Of a stretch of 64,000 nucleotides of DNA, positions 44,836-58,227 are shown one piece after another (position 1 is the stretch's first letter; each line of letters opens with the position of its first letter). The notes under the pieces are model-generated. The model was given only the letters and a program-made list of their open reading frames with translations, ran no database searches and was not told the DNA's origin. Source of the DNA: Cacajao melanocephalus. Lineage: Eukaryota > Chordata > Mammalia > Primates > Pitheciidae. The translations under genes were made by a program, and so were the position numbers. The DNA is taken from contig CAUYLG010044490.1 of assembly GCA_963573385.1 (NCBI GenBank), forward strand, positions 1 to 64,000. Direction: 5' to 3'.

Positions 44836-44941
44836 GTTTCATAGTCATTGTGGCTCATGAGCCTTTGTGTGCTTTAGTTTGTCATCCTTCTTTGTTCTTC
44901 TCTCTTACTCTTACCTAAGCTGTGGCACTTAACTTCAATGT
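44836..44941. repeat. 106-bp direct repeat, copy 2
   Basis: This is the second copy of 44442-44547. Its right border leads into unique sequence (ATTTGTCCTTCTTGG). Confidence 0.95.
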
Positions 44942-45635
44942 ATTTGTCCTTCTTGGACAGCAAAGTAAATCAAACGCGAAACAACTCCCCCTTCACATCC
45001 CGGGTGCCCTGCCTCATTGCGTGTACCCTTTATCTCAGGGCTCTGGGTGTGTGGGGCTCTACAAGCGTTATGTCCCTTTATTTAAAAATAATAATAATAT
45101 AAATAAAAACAAGACAAAGAACTTACTGTTCCAGCTCAAGTTTAGATCAGTATCTGGATGATTGTCTCCAGCTGTCCTCCCTTTTCTGCTGATTAGGAGA
45201 TTCATGCTTCGCTTCTTTGTTTTTGTTTTTGTTTTGATTTATTAAGTGAATTCCTTCCTATCACAGCCAAGTTCAATACGATTTGCTTCTTAAAAGCTAA
45301 TTACTTAATATCTAGCTCTTCTTGACAAATGTTGCCATTCATCAAAGCTGTAAAACTTGGTTTCTTCATTTCCCTTTATCTGCTTCAGATTTACAAAGTC
45401 CCTGGGGAATTTCTCCTTCTCATCAAGGAATGCCTCCATCAACTCCATAGATTCAGATAACTCTGCTCTATATTCAAGACTCAAATCTAGGAAAATTTCC
45501 TAACATGAGGCATCTGTAAAGCTGTCAAATTCACTCTCTTGGAAAAACCTGTCTCTCAGGGTTTTTTAACTTACTGAATTTTTTTGTTTTCATTTTAGCT
45601 AAATGCCATTAGTCCACCCAAAATGCAAGACTGTC
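44942..45635. other. Unannotated stretch
   Basis: About 700 bases, AT-rich, with no recognised gene or repeat. A 79-codon frame (44922-45161) has no known domain. Confidence 0.5.
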
Positions 45636-46059
45636 TTTTTTTTTTTTTAAGACAGGGTTTCACCATGTTGGTAAGGCTGGTCTTGAACTCCTGACCTCAG
45701 GTGATCCGCCTGCCTTGGCCTCCAAAGTGCTTGGATTACAGGTGTTAAAGACCGCGCTCGGCCCTTTTTTTTTTTTTTTTTAATGGAGTTTCACTCTTGT
45801 CGCCCAGGCTGGAGGGCAGTGGCTCGATTTCGACTTGCTGTAACCTTCGCCTCCCGGGTTCAAGCGATAGCCTCCCAAGTAGCTGGGATTACAGGCACAT
45901 GCCACCACACATGGCTAATTTTTGTATTTTCAGTAAAGACAGGGTTTCACCATGTTGCATCTTGGCCTGGCTGGTCTCGAACTCCTGAACGCAAATGATC
46001 TGCCTGCCTTGACCTCCCAAAGTGCTGGGATCACAGACATGAGCCACCATGCCTAGCCC
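45636..46059 (-). mobile_element. Alu: Alu dimer plus extra left monomer (composite), antisense
   Basis: Read on the minus strand, a full Alu (46059-45781) ends in about 18 A, and is followed at once by a second left monomer (45764-45650) with its own poly(A) of 13. Only one short target duplication flanks the whole: AGACTGTC (45628-45635) and AGACTGCC (46060-46067). It is either a trimeric retrotransposed unit or an Alu that inserted in another's tail. Confidence 0.85.
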
Positions 46060-46389
46060 AGACTGCCTTTTTTTTAATACTTGAGTCTAGTCTAAATGAC
46101 AAGAAATGTTAGTGAGTTGAATGGGGGAAGAAAAGGCCCATATTCACAATCCAAAATAGTAACAAACCCTAAACAACAACAACAACAAAAACCAACATTC
46201 TTTGCTTGACCAGATTTTCAATAGTAATTGCATCCTTGCACCTTGTGTAAGTACATATCTAGCAGCCTTGCTCAGTTATAGGCACGGGGCCCCAATAGCT
46301 GATTGACTATGGTTGTTTCCTTCGGTTTTCTAAAATGTCCTCTGTACTCATTTGATCTGAACTCATATTTTCCATCAGTTCTGATTCTT

Positions 46390-47208
<819 letters not shown>

Positions 47209-47885
47209 TGTAACCATCCAATGGGTTCACCTTGCCCACTGCCTAGATAGAGTAGATTTATCAAGACAGGGGAATTGCAATAAAGAGTAATTCACACAGA
47301 GCCAGCTGTGCAGGACATCAGAGTTTTATAATTACTCAAATCAGTCGTCCTGAGCATTTGGGTATTAGAGTTTTTAAGGACAACTTCGTGGGTTGGGGGA
47401 AGTCAGTGAGTCAGGAGTGCTGATTGGATGGGTAGGAGATGAAATCACCGGGAATTGAAGCTGTCCTTTTGCACTGAGTCAGTTCCTGGTGGGGGCCACA
47501 AGATCAGATGAACCAGTTTATCAATCTGGGTGATGCCAGCTGATCCATCAAGTGCAGGGTCTGCAAAGTATCTCAAGCATTGATCTTAGGAGCAGTTTAA
47601 GGAGGATTGGAATCTTGTAGCCTCCAGCTGCATGACTCCTAAACCATAATTTCTAATCTTGTGGCTAATTTCTTAGTCCTAAAAAGGCTGTCTAGTCCCC
47701 ACACAAGAAAGAGGTTTGTTTTGGGAAAGAGCTATTATTGTCTTTGTTTTAAACTACAACTTCCTCCCAAAGTTACTTCAGCCTATGCCCAGGAGGGAAA
47801 AAGGACAGCTTAAAGGTTAGAACCAAGATAGAGCCAGTCAGATTTCTTTCACTGTCTCAGTCATAATTTTGCAAAGGCGGTTTCA
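47209..47885 (-). mobile_element. ERV1-type solo LTR (LTR8-like), antisense
   Basis: The LTR is bounded by TG...CA on its own strand. On the plus strand it reads GGGTTCACCTTGCCCACTGC, AAGACAGGGGAATTGCAATA, AAGAGTAATTCACACAGAGC, and near the end TCACTGTCTCAGTCATAATT. It matches the LTR at 60528-61219 in the opposite orientation over nearly its whole length. The flanks ACCT and ACCC fit a 4-bp target duplication. The LTR8 name is from memory. No internal provirus sequence is beside it. Confidence 0.75.
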
Positions 47886-48014
47886 ACCCTAAGGATGAGG
47901 CACACCAGTGTCTCTGTAACTCAAACATCTTAAATATAGATGTGCTTTGCCTCCCACCAGGACAAAGGGGAAGTTTCTAAAGCCAACGAAAGAGCTGTTC
48001 AAGAAGATATACAA

Positions 48015-48323
48015 GGCCAGGCGCAGTGGCTCTTGCCTGTAATGCCAGCACTTTAGGAGGCCGAGGTGGGCGGATCACTTGAGGTTGAGGGTTTGAGACC
48101 AGCCTGTCCAACATGGTGAAGCTCCATCTCTACTTAAAATACAAAATTAGTCAGGCATGGTGGCACGTATCTGTAATCCCAGAGAGGCTGAGGCAGGAGA
48201 ATCACCTGAATCCGGGAGGCAGAGGTTGCTTGATCTGGGAGACAGAGGTTCCAGTGAGCCAAGATCATGCCACTGCAATCCAACCTGGGGGACAAGAGTG
48301 AAACTCCAACTCAAAAAAAAAAA
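48015..48323 (+). mobile_element. Alu: Alu, sense, with rearranged right monomer
   Basis: The element runs from GGCCAGGCGCAGTGG to poly(A) of 11. The right monomer lost the GCTACTCGGG segment and has a partial repeat of GGGAGGCAGAGGTTGC as GGGAGACAGAGGTTCC, with CTTGATCT between them. Confidence 0.94.
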
Positions 48324-48641
48324 GCATAAAGTTTTTGGTTTCTAATTTTTTTTTTTTAGTTTTTTGTTTCTAAGGGAAAATAATAATAATCAACTTGAGC
48401 CTATACTTGCTTCAAGAAAATTTTCAATGAGATTTAAAACAAATAACAACAAAAAAAAACCCATAATAGATGCTACAGAATTAATTTCTCATTAGGGAAT
48501 CAAGCAGTCCAGCATAGGTCTGTCCAATAATCTACTCGAAGAAGCCTGGGAAAATTTCCCCAAACTGTTACAGTTGTGATATTCCTCTCCTGATACTTCT
48601 AGTAAAAATATGGCCAGTTATATGAAGATAAAAACTGACTT
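48324..48641. other. Unannotated AT-rich stretch
   Basis: T- and A-rich runs with no recognised feature. Confidence 0.5.
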
Positions 48642-48936
<295 letters not shown>

Positions 48937-48969
48937 CGACTATACTGCTATGAGATTATATCACCTGAA

Positions 48970-49080
48970 GTATGCCTTAGCTCAGGCTGCCTTAACAAAA
49001 TATCATAGGCTGAAGAGAAACAACGGAAATCTATTCTCTCACAGTCCTGGACACATTTCCCAGAACTGGAAGGTGCAATG
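48970..49080 (-). mobile_element. Possible MaLR LTR 3' fragment, antisense
   Basis: CCTTAGCTCAGGCTGCCTTA, ACAAAATATCATAGGCTG and TCTCACAGTCCTGGA resemble the complement of an MLT1-like LTR 3' end. Only about 110 bases are present. Confidence 0.45.
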
Positions 49081-49270
49081 CTGCCACAGCAACAAATACA
49101 CCCAGGTCACCATGCTGACTCTTCAGCAGGTATGTTCATTGACCCACCTCCATCATGGTGACTCAGCAACTTTCTTTCTCTGCTCCTCCAGCTCCACCAC
49201 TACCAACCTCTTTGATATCAACTTTGAGTATTTTATCTCTACCTCACAACATAACTTCTGCTAGTCCTTG

Positions 49271-49481
49271 GCTTTTACAGCCTCTTGCATCTGTGTACTG
49301 CATCTCTGGACAGCCCAGATCTGCTTCCATTACCAGTTGCCTGCCTCTTTTCCTTTATTGATCACCAGTACAAATTCTTGAGAAAACCTGATTAAGTTAG
49401 CAGGTAACTATAGGCTTCCTCATAGGCCTCCAGCCCAGTGGTTCTCAAATGTGAGCATGGAATCACCTGGAAGGCTTATTA
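49271..49481 (+). repeat. Left arm of a long inverted repeat
   Basis: Its reverse complement matches 50037-50249. The arm holds about 165 bases of unique flank plus the first 46 bases of a MER5-type element (from 49436). Over the best 190 bases I count 16 mismatches and three small gaps. Confidence 0.9.
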
Positions 49482-49936
49482 AAACACCGATTGTGGCCGG
49501 GCACAGTGTCTCACGCCTGTAATCCCAGCACTTTGGGAGGCCAAGGCAGGTAGATCACTTGAGGCCAAGAGCTCAAGACCAGCCTGGCCAAGATGGTGAA
49601 ATCCCATCTTTACTAAAAATACAAAAAGTAGCCAGGCGTGGTGTCGTGCACGTATAATCCCAATTACTCAAGAGGCTGATGCAGGAGAATAGCTTGAACC
49701 CGGGAGGCAGAGGTTGCAGTAAGCTGAGATTGCACCATGGCAGCACTCCAGCCTGGACGACAGAGTAAGACTCTGTCTCAAAAAAAAATAAAAGAAAAAA
49801 CACACAGATTGCTATGCACTACCCTCAGAACTTATAATTCAGCAGATCTCCAGCAGAGTCCAATCACCCATATTGCTATAAATTTCCAGGTGATGCTTAT
49901 GTTTCTGATCTTGAGACCACACTTTAAAAACCACTG
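49436..49936 (+). mobile_element. MER5-type hAT element, interrupted by Alu
   Basis: The left end is CAGTGGTTCTCAAATG and the right end CACACTTTAAAAACCACTG. The 8-bp target duplication is CTCCAGCC (49428-49435) and CTATAGCC (49937-49944), with two changes. An Alu (49495-49798) divides it. Confidence 0.85.
49495..49798 (+). mobile_element. Alu: Alu, sense, inside the MER5-type element
   Basis: The element runs from GGCCGGGCACAGTG to an A-tail with T and G interruptions. The flanks AAAACACCGATTG and AAAACACACAGATTG are a target duplication with a small length change. It lies between the two arms of the inverted repeat. Confidence 0.96.
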
Positions 49937-50036
49937 CTATAGCCTGTAGGTGGATAGTCCTCGGGTGAAATGTCCATCAGCTGTAGGCTGGGGAATACGT
50001 GATGTGGTTGAGGATGTGGCCACCTATGGATAAAGA

Positions 50037-50249
50037 TAATAAGCCTTCCAGGGGATTCCATGCTCACGATTGAGAACCACTGGGCTGGAGGCCTATGAGG
50101 AAGCCTATAGTTACTTGCTAACTCTATCAAGTTTTCTCTCTCAAGAATTTGCACTAGTGATCAATAAAGGACAAGAGGCAGCAATTGGTCATGGAAGTAG
50201 ATCTGGCTCTCCAGAGATACAGTACACAAATGAAGAAGGCTACAGAAGT
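50037..50249 (-). repeat. Right arm of a long inverted repeat
   Basis: It is an inverted copy of 49271-49481, so the MER5-type end reads here as TTGAGAACCACTGGGCTGG. A 4-bp CTCT expansion (about 50137-50141) distinguishes it. The arm begins about 100 bases beyond the MER5-type element's right end. Confidence 0.9.
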
Positions 50250-50283
50250 GTCCATTTCCCTCAACAAAAGACTCTGGACATAA

Positions 50284-50573
<290 letters not shown>

Positions 50574-50583
50574 CTGGACATAA

Positions 50584-51511
50584 AAATTTAATACGGCCCG
50601 TGGACAGGCAAGCTGTCCTCTGACATTTTTCCTATTCTATCTTTTACTAAGAGAGGTCCACCAGGCTTTCACTGAGTGCCTATTACATGCCAAGCTTTCA
50701 TTGTGCTAAGCACTGGAGATACAAAACTCAGCCATTGTAACTTGTAAACATGGAGGACTTAGCTAGATAAATTTTAATGACTTGTAAAAATTAAGATAAA
50801 TGTTTTGTTACCTTTTAAATAGAAAGACACATCATAAGATAACTACGGAAATTCTCAGAAGTTTCCACTCAAATCATGTTGTGAAAAAAACAGAAGTGTG
50901 AGGGGTGCATAAGTTAAAAAAGCACATTCAAAAAATCATTCCATTAAAAGAATTAGTTGTGGACTACTCAGAATGTTTAACACAGAGCAAACCAACATAT
51001 ATTACGTTGAAAACAAACTAGCCTCAGTGATCTCAAAATCCAGATTCATGGCAGTAAGTCAAGCCAGCATTTCTGAAAAGGAAGAGGTATTTGGCAGGTC
51101 TGCTAGAAGCAGGAAATAAGTCAAATTTATACTGATTTTTTGATAAAGGCTAAAAATCTGCTTCCATCCCTAAGTCATTCAGGTTTCAGTGCCCATCCTT
51201 CCTGTCTCTGAATTTTGGCATTTGCCCTGCCTAAATTCGGGGTGGATTGTGTTGTATTATATCGTCCTCTAGTGGTTTCAAGATTTTCTTGTCTCCCTTC
51301 TCTCAGGCAGTGCTTATCACAGAGCCACACAGACCCTTGGTGTGTAATGAATGTCTGTTAAATGAACTGATGGATGACATAGGCCCCACATCATACTCGA
51401 TGACTGAGACTGAGTGACTGCCTGTGTCAGCTTCACTAGAGAATCAGCATACAAGTATTTTAGGCTCAAGCTACTTATGCTGTCAATGATTATCCTTAAA
51501 CATAGACAACG
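50584..51511. other. Unannotated stretch; MIR/L2-like patch
   Basis: The patch 50665-50735 (GAGTGCCTATTACATGCCAA, GTGCTAAGCACTGGAGATAC) resembles a common MIR/L2-type segment. The remainder is not recognised. Confidence 0.45.
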
Positions 51512-51826
51512 AGGCCAGGTGCAGTGGCTCATGCCTATAATCCCAGCACTTTGGGAGGCCAAGGCCGGGGGATAACCTGAGGTCAGGGGTTCAAGGCCAG
51601 CCTGGCCAACACGGTGAAACCCCCATCTCTACTAAAACTACAAAAAATTAGCCGGATGTGGTGGTGCGCACCTGTAGTCCCATCTACTCAGGAGGCTGAA
51701 GCAGGAGAATCACTTAAAACTGGGAGGTGAAGGTTGCAGTGAGTCGAGATCACGCCACTGCCCTCCAGCCTGGGTAACAGAGCAAGACTCTGTCTCAAAT
51801 AAATAAATTAATTTAATTTAATTTAA
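51512..51826 (+). mobile_element. Alu: Alu, sense, with (AAAT)n/(TTTAA)n tail
   Basis: The element runs from GGCCAGGTGCAGTGG to CTCAAATAAATAAATTAATT and further TTTAA units. The flanks ATAGACAA (near 51502 and 51827) are the likely target duplication. Confidence 0.95.
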
Positions 51827-51829
51827 TAG

Positions 51830-51998
51830 ACAAATTGTCATTGCCCCTGTGTCCCTGCAAAATTCATATGCTGAAGTCCTATCCTCAAATGTGATGGTAT
51901 TTGGAGGTGGGGCTTTTGGGAGGTAATTAGGTTTAGATGAGGTCAGGAAGATGGAGCCCCTATCAGGGCATTAATGCCCTTATAAGAAAGGAAAGAGG
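51830..51998 (+). mobile_element. MLT1A-like MaLR LTR fragment, sense
   Basis: AATTCATATGCTGAAGTCC, GTGATGGTATTTGGAGGTGG, GGGAGGTAATTAGG and ATTAATGCCCTTATAAGAAA are the first half of an MLT1A-type LTR. The 3' half is absent; a truncated Alu follows directly. Confidence 0.78.
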
Positions 51999-52291
<293 letters not shown>

Positions 52292-52378
52292 TTAACGTAA
52301 ATGGGGTATCCATCAGCTTAAACATTTCTCATTTCTGTATGTTACAGACATTTCAATGATAGGTTTTTAGTTATTTTA

Positions 52379-53033
<655 letters not shown>

Positions 53034-53364
53034 CAATAAATTATTGCTGACTATAGACACCCTGTTGTGCTATCAAATACTAAATATTATATTCATTCTA
53101 TGTAACTGTATTTTTGTGTCCACTAACCATCTCTACTTCTGCCCACTCCCAACTATCCTTCCCACCCTCTAGTAACCATCCTTCTACTCTCTGTCTCCAT
53201 GAGTGCAATTGTTTTAATTTTGAGCTCCCACAATTAAGTGAGAACATACGGTCTGTCTTTCTGTTCTTGGCTTATTTCACTTAACATAAAGTCCTCCAGT
53301 TCCATCTATGTTGTTGCAAATGACTAGATCTCATTCTTTTTATGGCTAAATAGTACTCCACTGT

Positions 53365-53670
53365 GGCCTGGCGAAGTGGCTCACGCCTGTAATCCCAACA
53401 CTTTGGGAGGCTGAGGCAGGTGGATCACAAGGTCAGGAGTTCACAAGGTGGATCACAAGGTCAAGACCAGCCTGGCCAAGATGGTGAACCCCCATCTCTA
53501 CTAAAAATACAAAACATTAGCCGAGCATGGTGGTAATTCCAGCTACTCGGGAGGCTGAGTTAGAGACTTGCTTGAACCCAGGAGGTGGAGGTTGCAGTGA
53601 GCCAAGATCAGGCCACTGCACTCCAGCCTGGGTGACAGAGCAAGACTCCATCTCAAACAAACAAAAAAAT
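53365..53670 (+). mobile_element. Alu: AluSg-like, sense, with 28-bp internal duplication
   Basis: GGTGGATCACAAGGTCA occurs at 53419-53435 and again at 53447-53463, giving a 28-bp tandem duplication inside the left monomer. The right monomer lacks part of the GGCACACGCCTG segment. The flanks AATAGTACTCCACTGTG and AATGGTACTCCATTGTG are the target duplication. Confidence 0.95.
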
Positions 53671-55134
53671 AATGGTACTCCATTGTGTATATGTCCCACA
53701 TTTTCTTTATCCATTCATCCACTGATGAACACTTACGTTGCTTCCAAATCTTGGCTATTGTAAACAATGCTGCAACAAGCATGGAGTGCAGACACCTCTT
53801 CAACATGCTGATTTCATTTCCTTTGGATAAATACCCAGTAGTGGGACTCTTGGATCATATGGTAGCTCTCTTTTCAGTTTTTTGTTGAACCTCCAAACTG
53901 TTCTCCATAATGGCTGCACTAATTTACATTCCCACCAACAGTTCCTTTTTCCCACATCCTCAACAGCTTTCATTATTGCCTGTATATTGCTTAAAAGTAA
54001 TTTTTTCTGCGGTGAGATGATATCTCATTGTAGTTTTGATTTTCACATCTCTGATGATCAGTGATATTGAGCATCTTTTCATGTACCTGTTTGCCATTTG
54101 TATGTCTTCTTTTGAGAAATGTCTACTCAGATCTTTTGCCCTTTTTCAATCAGATTAATAGATTTTTTTCCTATAGAGTTGTTTGAGCTCTTTATATATT
54201 CTGGTTATTAATACCTTATCAGATGGATAGTTTACAAATATTTTCTCCCATTCTATGGGTTATCTCTTAACTTTGTTGATTGTGTCCTTTGCTGTGCAGA
54301 AGGTTTTTTACTTGATATGATCCCATTTGTCCATTTTGGCTTTGGTTGCCTGTGCTTGTGGAATATTACTCAAGAAATCTTTGCTCAGACCAATGTCCTG
54401 CAGTTTACCTAGTGTTTTCTTTTAATAGTTTCACTGTTTGAAGTCTTACATTTAGGTCTCTAATCATTTTGATTTGTTTTTTTAATATGGTAAGAGATAG
54501 GGGTCTACTTTCATTCTTCTGCATATGGATATCCAGTTTTCCTAGCATCATTTATTAAAATGACTGTCCTTTCCCCAATGTATGGTCTTGGCACCTTTGT
54601 CAAAAATGAATTCACTGTAGATGCAGGGATTTGTTTCTGGGTTCTCTATTCGGTTCCATTGGTCTATGTGTCTGTTTTTATGCCACTACCATGATTTTTT
54701 TATTACTGTAGCTCTGTAGTATAATTTGAAGTCAGATAATGTGAGTCTTCCAGTTTGGCTCAGGATGGCTTTGGCCATTCTGGGTCTTTTGCAGTTCCAC
54801 ATAAATTTTAGGATTATTTTTTCTATTTCTGTGAAGAATGTCATTGGTATTTTGATAGAGATTGTATCAAATCTGTAGATTGCTTTGGGTTGTATGGATG
54901 CTTTAACAATATTGATTCTTCTAATTCATGAACATGGAATGTCGTTCCATTTCTTTATGTCCCATTCAATTTCTTGCATCAATGTATTATAGTTTTCATT
55001 GCAGATATCTTTCTCTGCTTTCATTATGTTTATGTGTAGGCATCTTATTTTATTTTTAGCTATTGCAAATGGGATTACTTTCTTGATTTCTTTTTCAGAT
55101 TGTTCACTGTTCACACATAGAAATGCTACTTATT

Positions 55135-55525
<391 letters not shown>

Positions 55526-55548
55526 TCAGGTTTTTCCAAATACAAGAT

Positions 55549-55560
55549 TACATCAGCAAA
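55549..55560 (-). pseudogene. L1 ORF2 reverse-transcriptase active-site remnant
   Basis: On the minus strand these bases read Phe-Ala-Asp-Val, in the setting of the L1 reverse-transcriptase FADD motif. The second catalytic aspartate is replaced by valine. This one residue change alone would inactivate the enzyme, in addition to the many stops. Confidence 0.7.
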
Positions 55561-56664
55561 CAAAGATAATTTGACTTCTTCTTTTCCAATTTGGGTGCCT
55601 TTTATTTCTCTTATCTGATTGCTCTAGGAAGGACTTCCAGTACTATGTTGAATAACAGTAGTGAAAGTGGGTACCCTTGTCTCATTCCAGATCTTAGAGA
55701 AAAGGCTTTCCTTTTTACCCTGTTCAGTATTATACTAGCTATGAGTCTGTCCCATATGGCTTTTATTGTGTTAAGGTATGTTCCTTCTATACCCAGTTGT
55801 TTTTTTTTTTTTCAGAGACGTTAGATTTTATCAAACGCTTTTGCAGCATCAATTGAAATGATCATATGGTTTTTATCTTTAATTCAGTTGATATATCACA
55901 TTGATTGATTTGCATACATTGAATCATCCTTGCATCTCTACAATAAATCCCTTTTGGTCATGGTAAATGGTCTTTTAAATGTGTTGTTGAATTTAATTTT
56001 CTGGTATTTTGTTGAGGATTTTTATATCAATGTTCATCAAGGATATTGGACTGTAGTTTTCTTTTTTGGATGCATCTTTGTCTGATGTTGGTATCAGGGT
56101 AGTATCAGCCTCATAGAATGAGTATGGATGTATTTCCTCCCCCCATATTTTTCAGAATAGTTTGAGTAGGATTGGTATTCGTTCTTCTTTAAATGTTTAG
56201 CAAAATTCATTAGTAAAGCCATTGGGTCCCAGGTTTTACTTTGCTGGGAAACTTTTAGTTACAGCTTCAATCCCATTACTTGTTGTTGGTCTCTACAAGT
56301 TTGAGATTTCTTCATAGTTGAGTCTTGGTATGTTGTATGCATCTAGGAATTTATCTTTGTTTTCCAATTTAAAGGCACATAGCTGTGCATAATAGCTTCT
56401 AATGATCCTTTGAATTTCTGTAGTAATCAGTTCTAATGTCTCTTTTCATCTCTGATTTTATTTATTTAGGTCTCTCTTTTTTTTCTTAGTCTGGCTAGTG
56501 GTTTGTTGATTTTATTGATATTTTCAAAAAGCCAACTTTTTGTTTCATTGATCTTTTGTATTTTCTTCATTTCAGTTTCATTTATTTCTGCTCTGATCTT
56601 TATGACTTCTTTCCTTCTACTAATTTTGGGTTTGGTTTGCTCTTGCTTTTCTAATTATTTAAGA

Positions 56665-57010
56665 CAGTGGTTCCCAACGTTTTTGGCACCAGGGACCAGT
56701 TTCATGGAAGACAATTTTTTCATGGATAGCAGGGGTCGGGGGGATGGTTTTGGGATGAAACTATTCCACCTCAGAACATCAGGCATTAGATTCTCATAAA
56801 GAGCACGCAACCTAGATCCCTTGCATGTGCAGTTCACAATAGGGTTCGTGCTTCTATGAGAATCTAATGCCACCACTGATCTGGACAGGAGACGGAGTTC
56901 AGGTAGTAATGTTCACTTGCCTACCTGCCACTTACCTCCTGCTCTGCAGCCTGGTTCCTAACAAGCCACAGACCAGTACCAGTCCATGGCCAGGGGGTTG
57001 AGGGCCCCGG
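56665..57010 (+). mobile_element. MER1B: MER1B hAT-Charlie element inside L1
   Basis: The element starts CAGTGGTTCCCAACG and ends GGGGTTGAGGGCCCCGG. The 8-bp target duplication is ATTTAAGA (56657-56664) and CTTTAAGA (57011-57018). It keeps the segments CATTAGATTCTCATAAAG and CCTAGATCCCTTGCATG that the 40-kb MER1A and its 44-kb copy have lost. Confidence 0.92.
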
Positions 57011-57201
57011 CTTTAAGATGCATTACCAGGTTGTTATTTGAAGTTTTGCTACTTTTTTGATGTAGGTGTTCATTGCTACAAAATTTCCTGACACTGTACC
57101 CCACATGGTTTACTATGTTGTGTTTCCATTTTCACTTGTTTCAAGAAATTTTTAATTTCTTCATTGACCCACTGGCCATTCAGGAGCATATTGTTTAATT
57201 T

Positions 57202-57492
57202 TCATGTGTTTGTATAGTTTCCAAAGTTCCTTCTGTTATTGATTTCTAGTTTTATTCCATTGCAGTCAGAAAAGATACTTGATATGATTTCAATTTTTTT
57301 TATTTTTTGCAGACTTGTTTTGTGGCCTAATATATGGTCTATCTTTGAGAACAATCCATGTGCTGAGAAGACCGTGTACTCTGTAGCCACTGGATGAAAT
57401 GTTAGGTGAATATCTGTTAGGTCCATTTGGTCTACGGTGCAGACTAAGTCTGATGTTTCTTTGTTAATTTTCTGTCTGGATAATCGGTTCAA
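57202..57492 (-). pseudogene. L1 ORF2 endonuclease-domain remnant
   Basis: A 96-codon open stretch on the minus strand reads as part of the L1 ORF2p endonuclease: SRQKINKETSDL, QMDLTDIH, TFHP and SKIDHILGHKTS are visible. Apart from frame breaks on both sides it is well kept. It is the best preserved coding remnant in the window, but not a gene. Confidence 0.85.
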
Positions 57493-58227
57493 TGCTGAAA
57501 GTGTATTGAAGTCTCCAACTACTATTGTATTGGGTCTATTTGACTCTTTAACTCATAATATTTGCTTTTTATATCTGGGTGCTCCAGTGTTGGTGCTTAT
57601 ATATTTGTAATTGTTATATGTTCCTGCTTAATTGACCCTTTGTCATTATATGATGGCCTTCTTTGTCTCTCTTTATAGTTTTTGTCTGGAAATCTATTTT
57701 GTCTGATATAAATATAGCTACTCCTGCTTTTTTTATTTCCATTTGCATGGAATATGTTTTTCTATCCCTTTGTGTTCAGTCTCTGTGTGTCTTTTTAAGT
57801 GAAGTATGTTTCTTATAGACCACAAATCACTGGGTCTTGTTATGTATCCATTCAGCCACTCTCTGTCTTTTGATTGGAGAGTTTAGTCCATTTACATTCA
57901 ATGTTATTATTGATGAGTAAAGATTTACTCCTGCCATTTTGTTACTTGTTTTCTAGTTGTTTTGCGATCTTCTCTCCCTTCTTTCTTTCCTTCCTGTCTC
58001 CCTTTTAGTGAAGGTGATTTTCTCTGCTGGTGTATCTTAATTTTTTCTTTTTACTTTTTATGTATGCATTGTGTGTATGTATTTTTAATTTAAGGTTACC
58101 AGGAGGCTTGCAGGTAATATCTTATAACCCATTATTTTAAACTAATGGCAACTTAAAACTAATTGCATAAACTAACCAAGAAGCAAAGAGAAAACTAATA
58201 AAAACTCTACACGTTTAACTTCATCTC

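Noticed and set aside
44442..44941. The 106-bp direct repeats as the target-site duplication of an ordinary MER1A insertion
   Set aside because: hAT elements make 8-bp duplications, and the piece between the repeats lacks both MER1A ends. The shared private deletions show that it derives from the 40-kb copy.
49271..50249. The inverted arms as two independent MER5-type insertions
   Set aside because: About 165 bases of flanking unique sequence are shared next to the transposon end in both arms. Independent insertions would not share a flank.
51262..51282. CTCF-like sequence CGTCCTCTAGTGGTTTC
   Set aside because: It lacks the GGC part of the core and scores poorly by eye.
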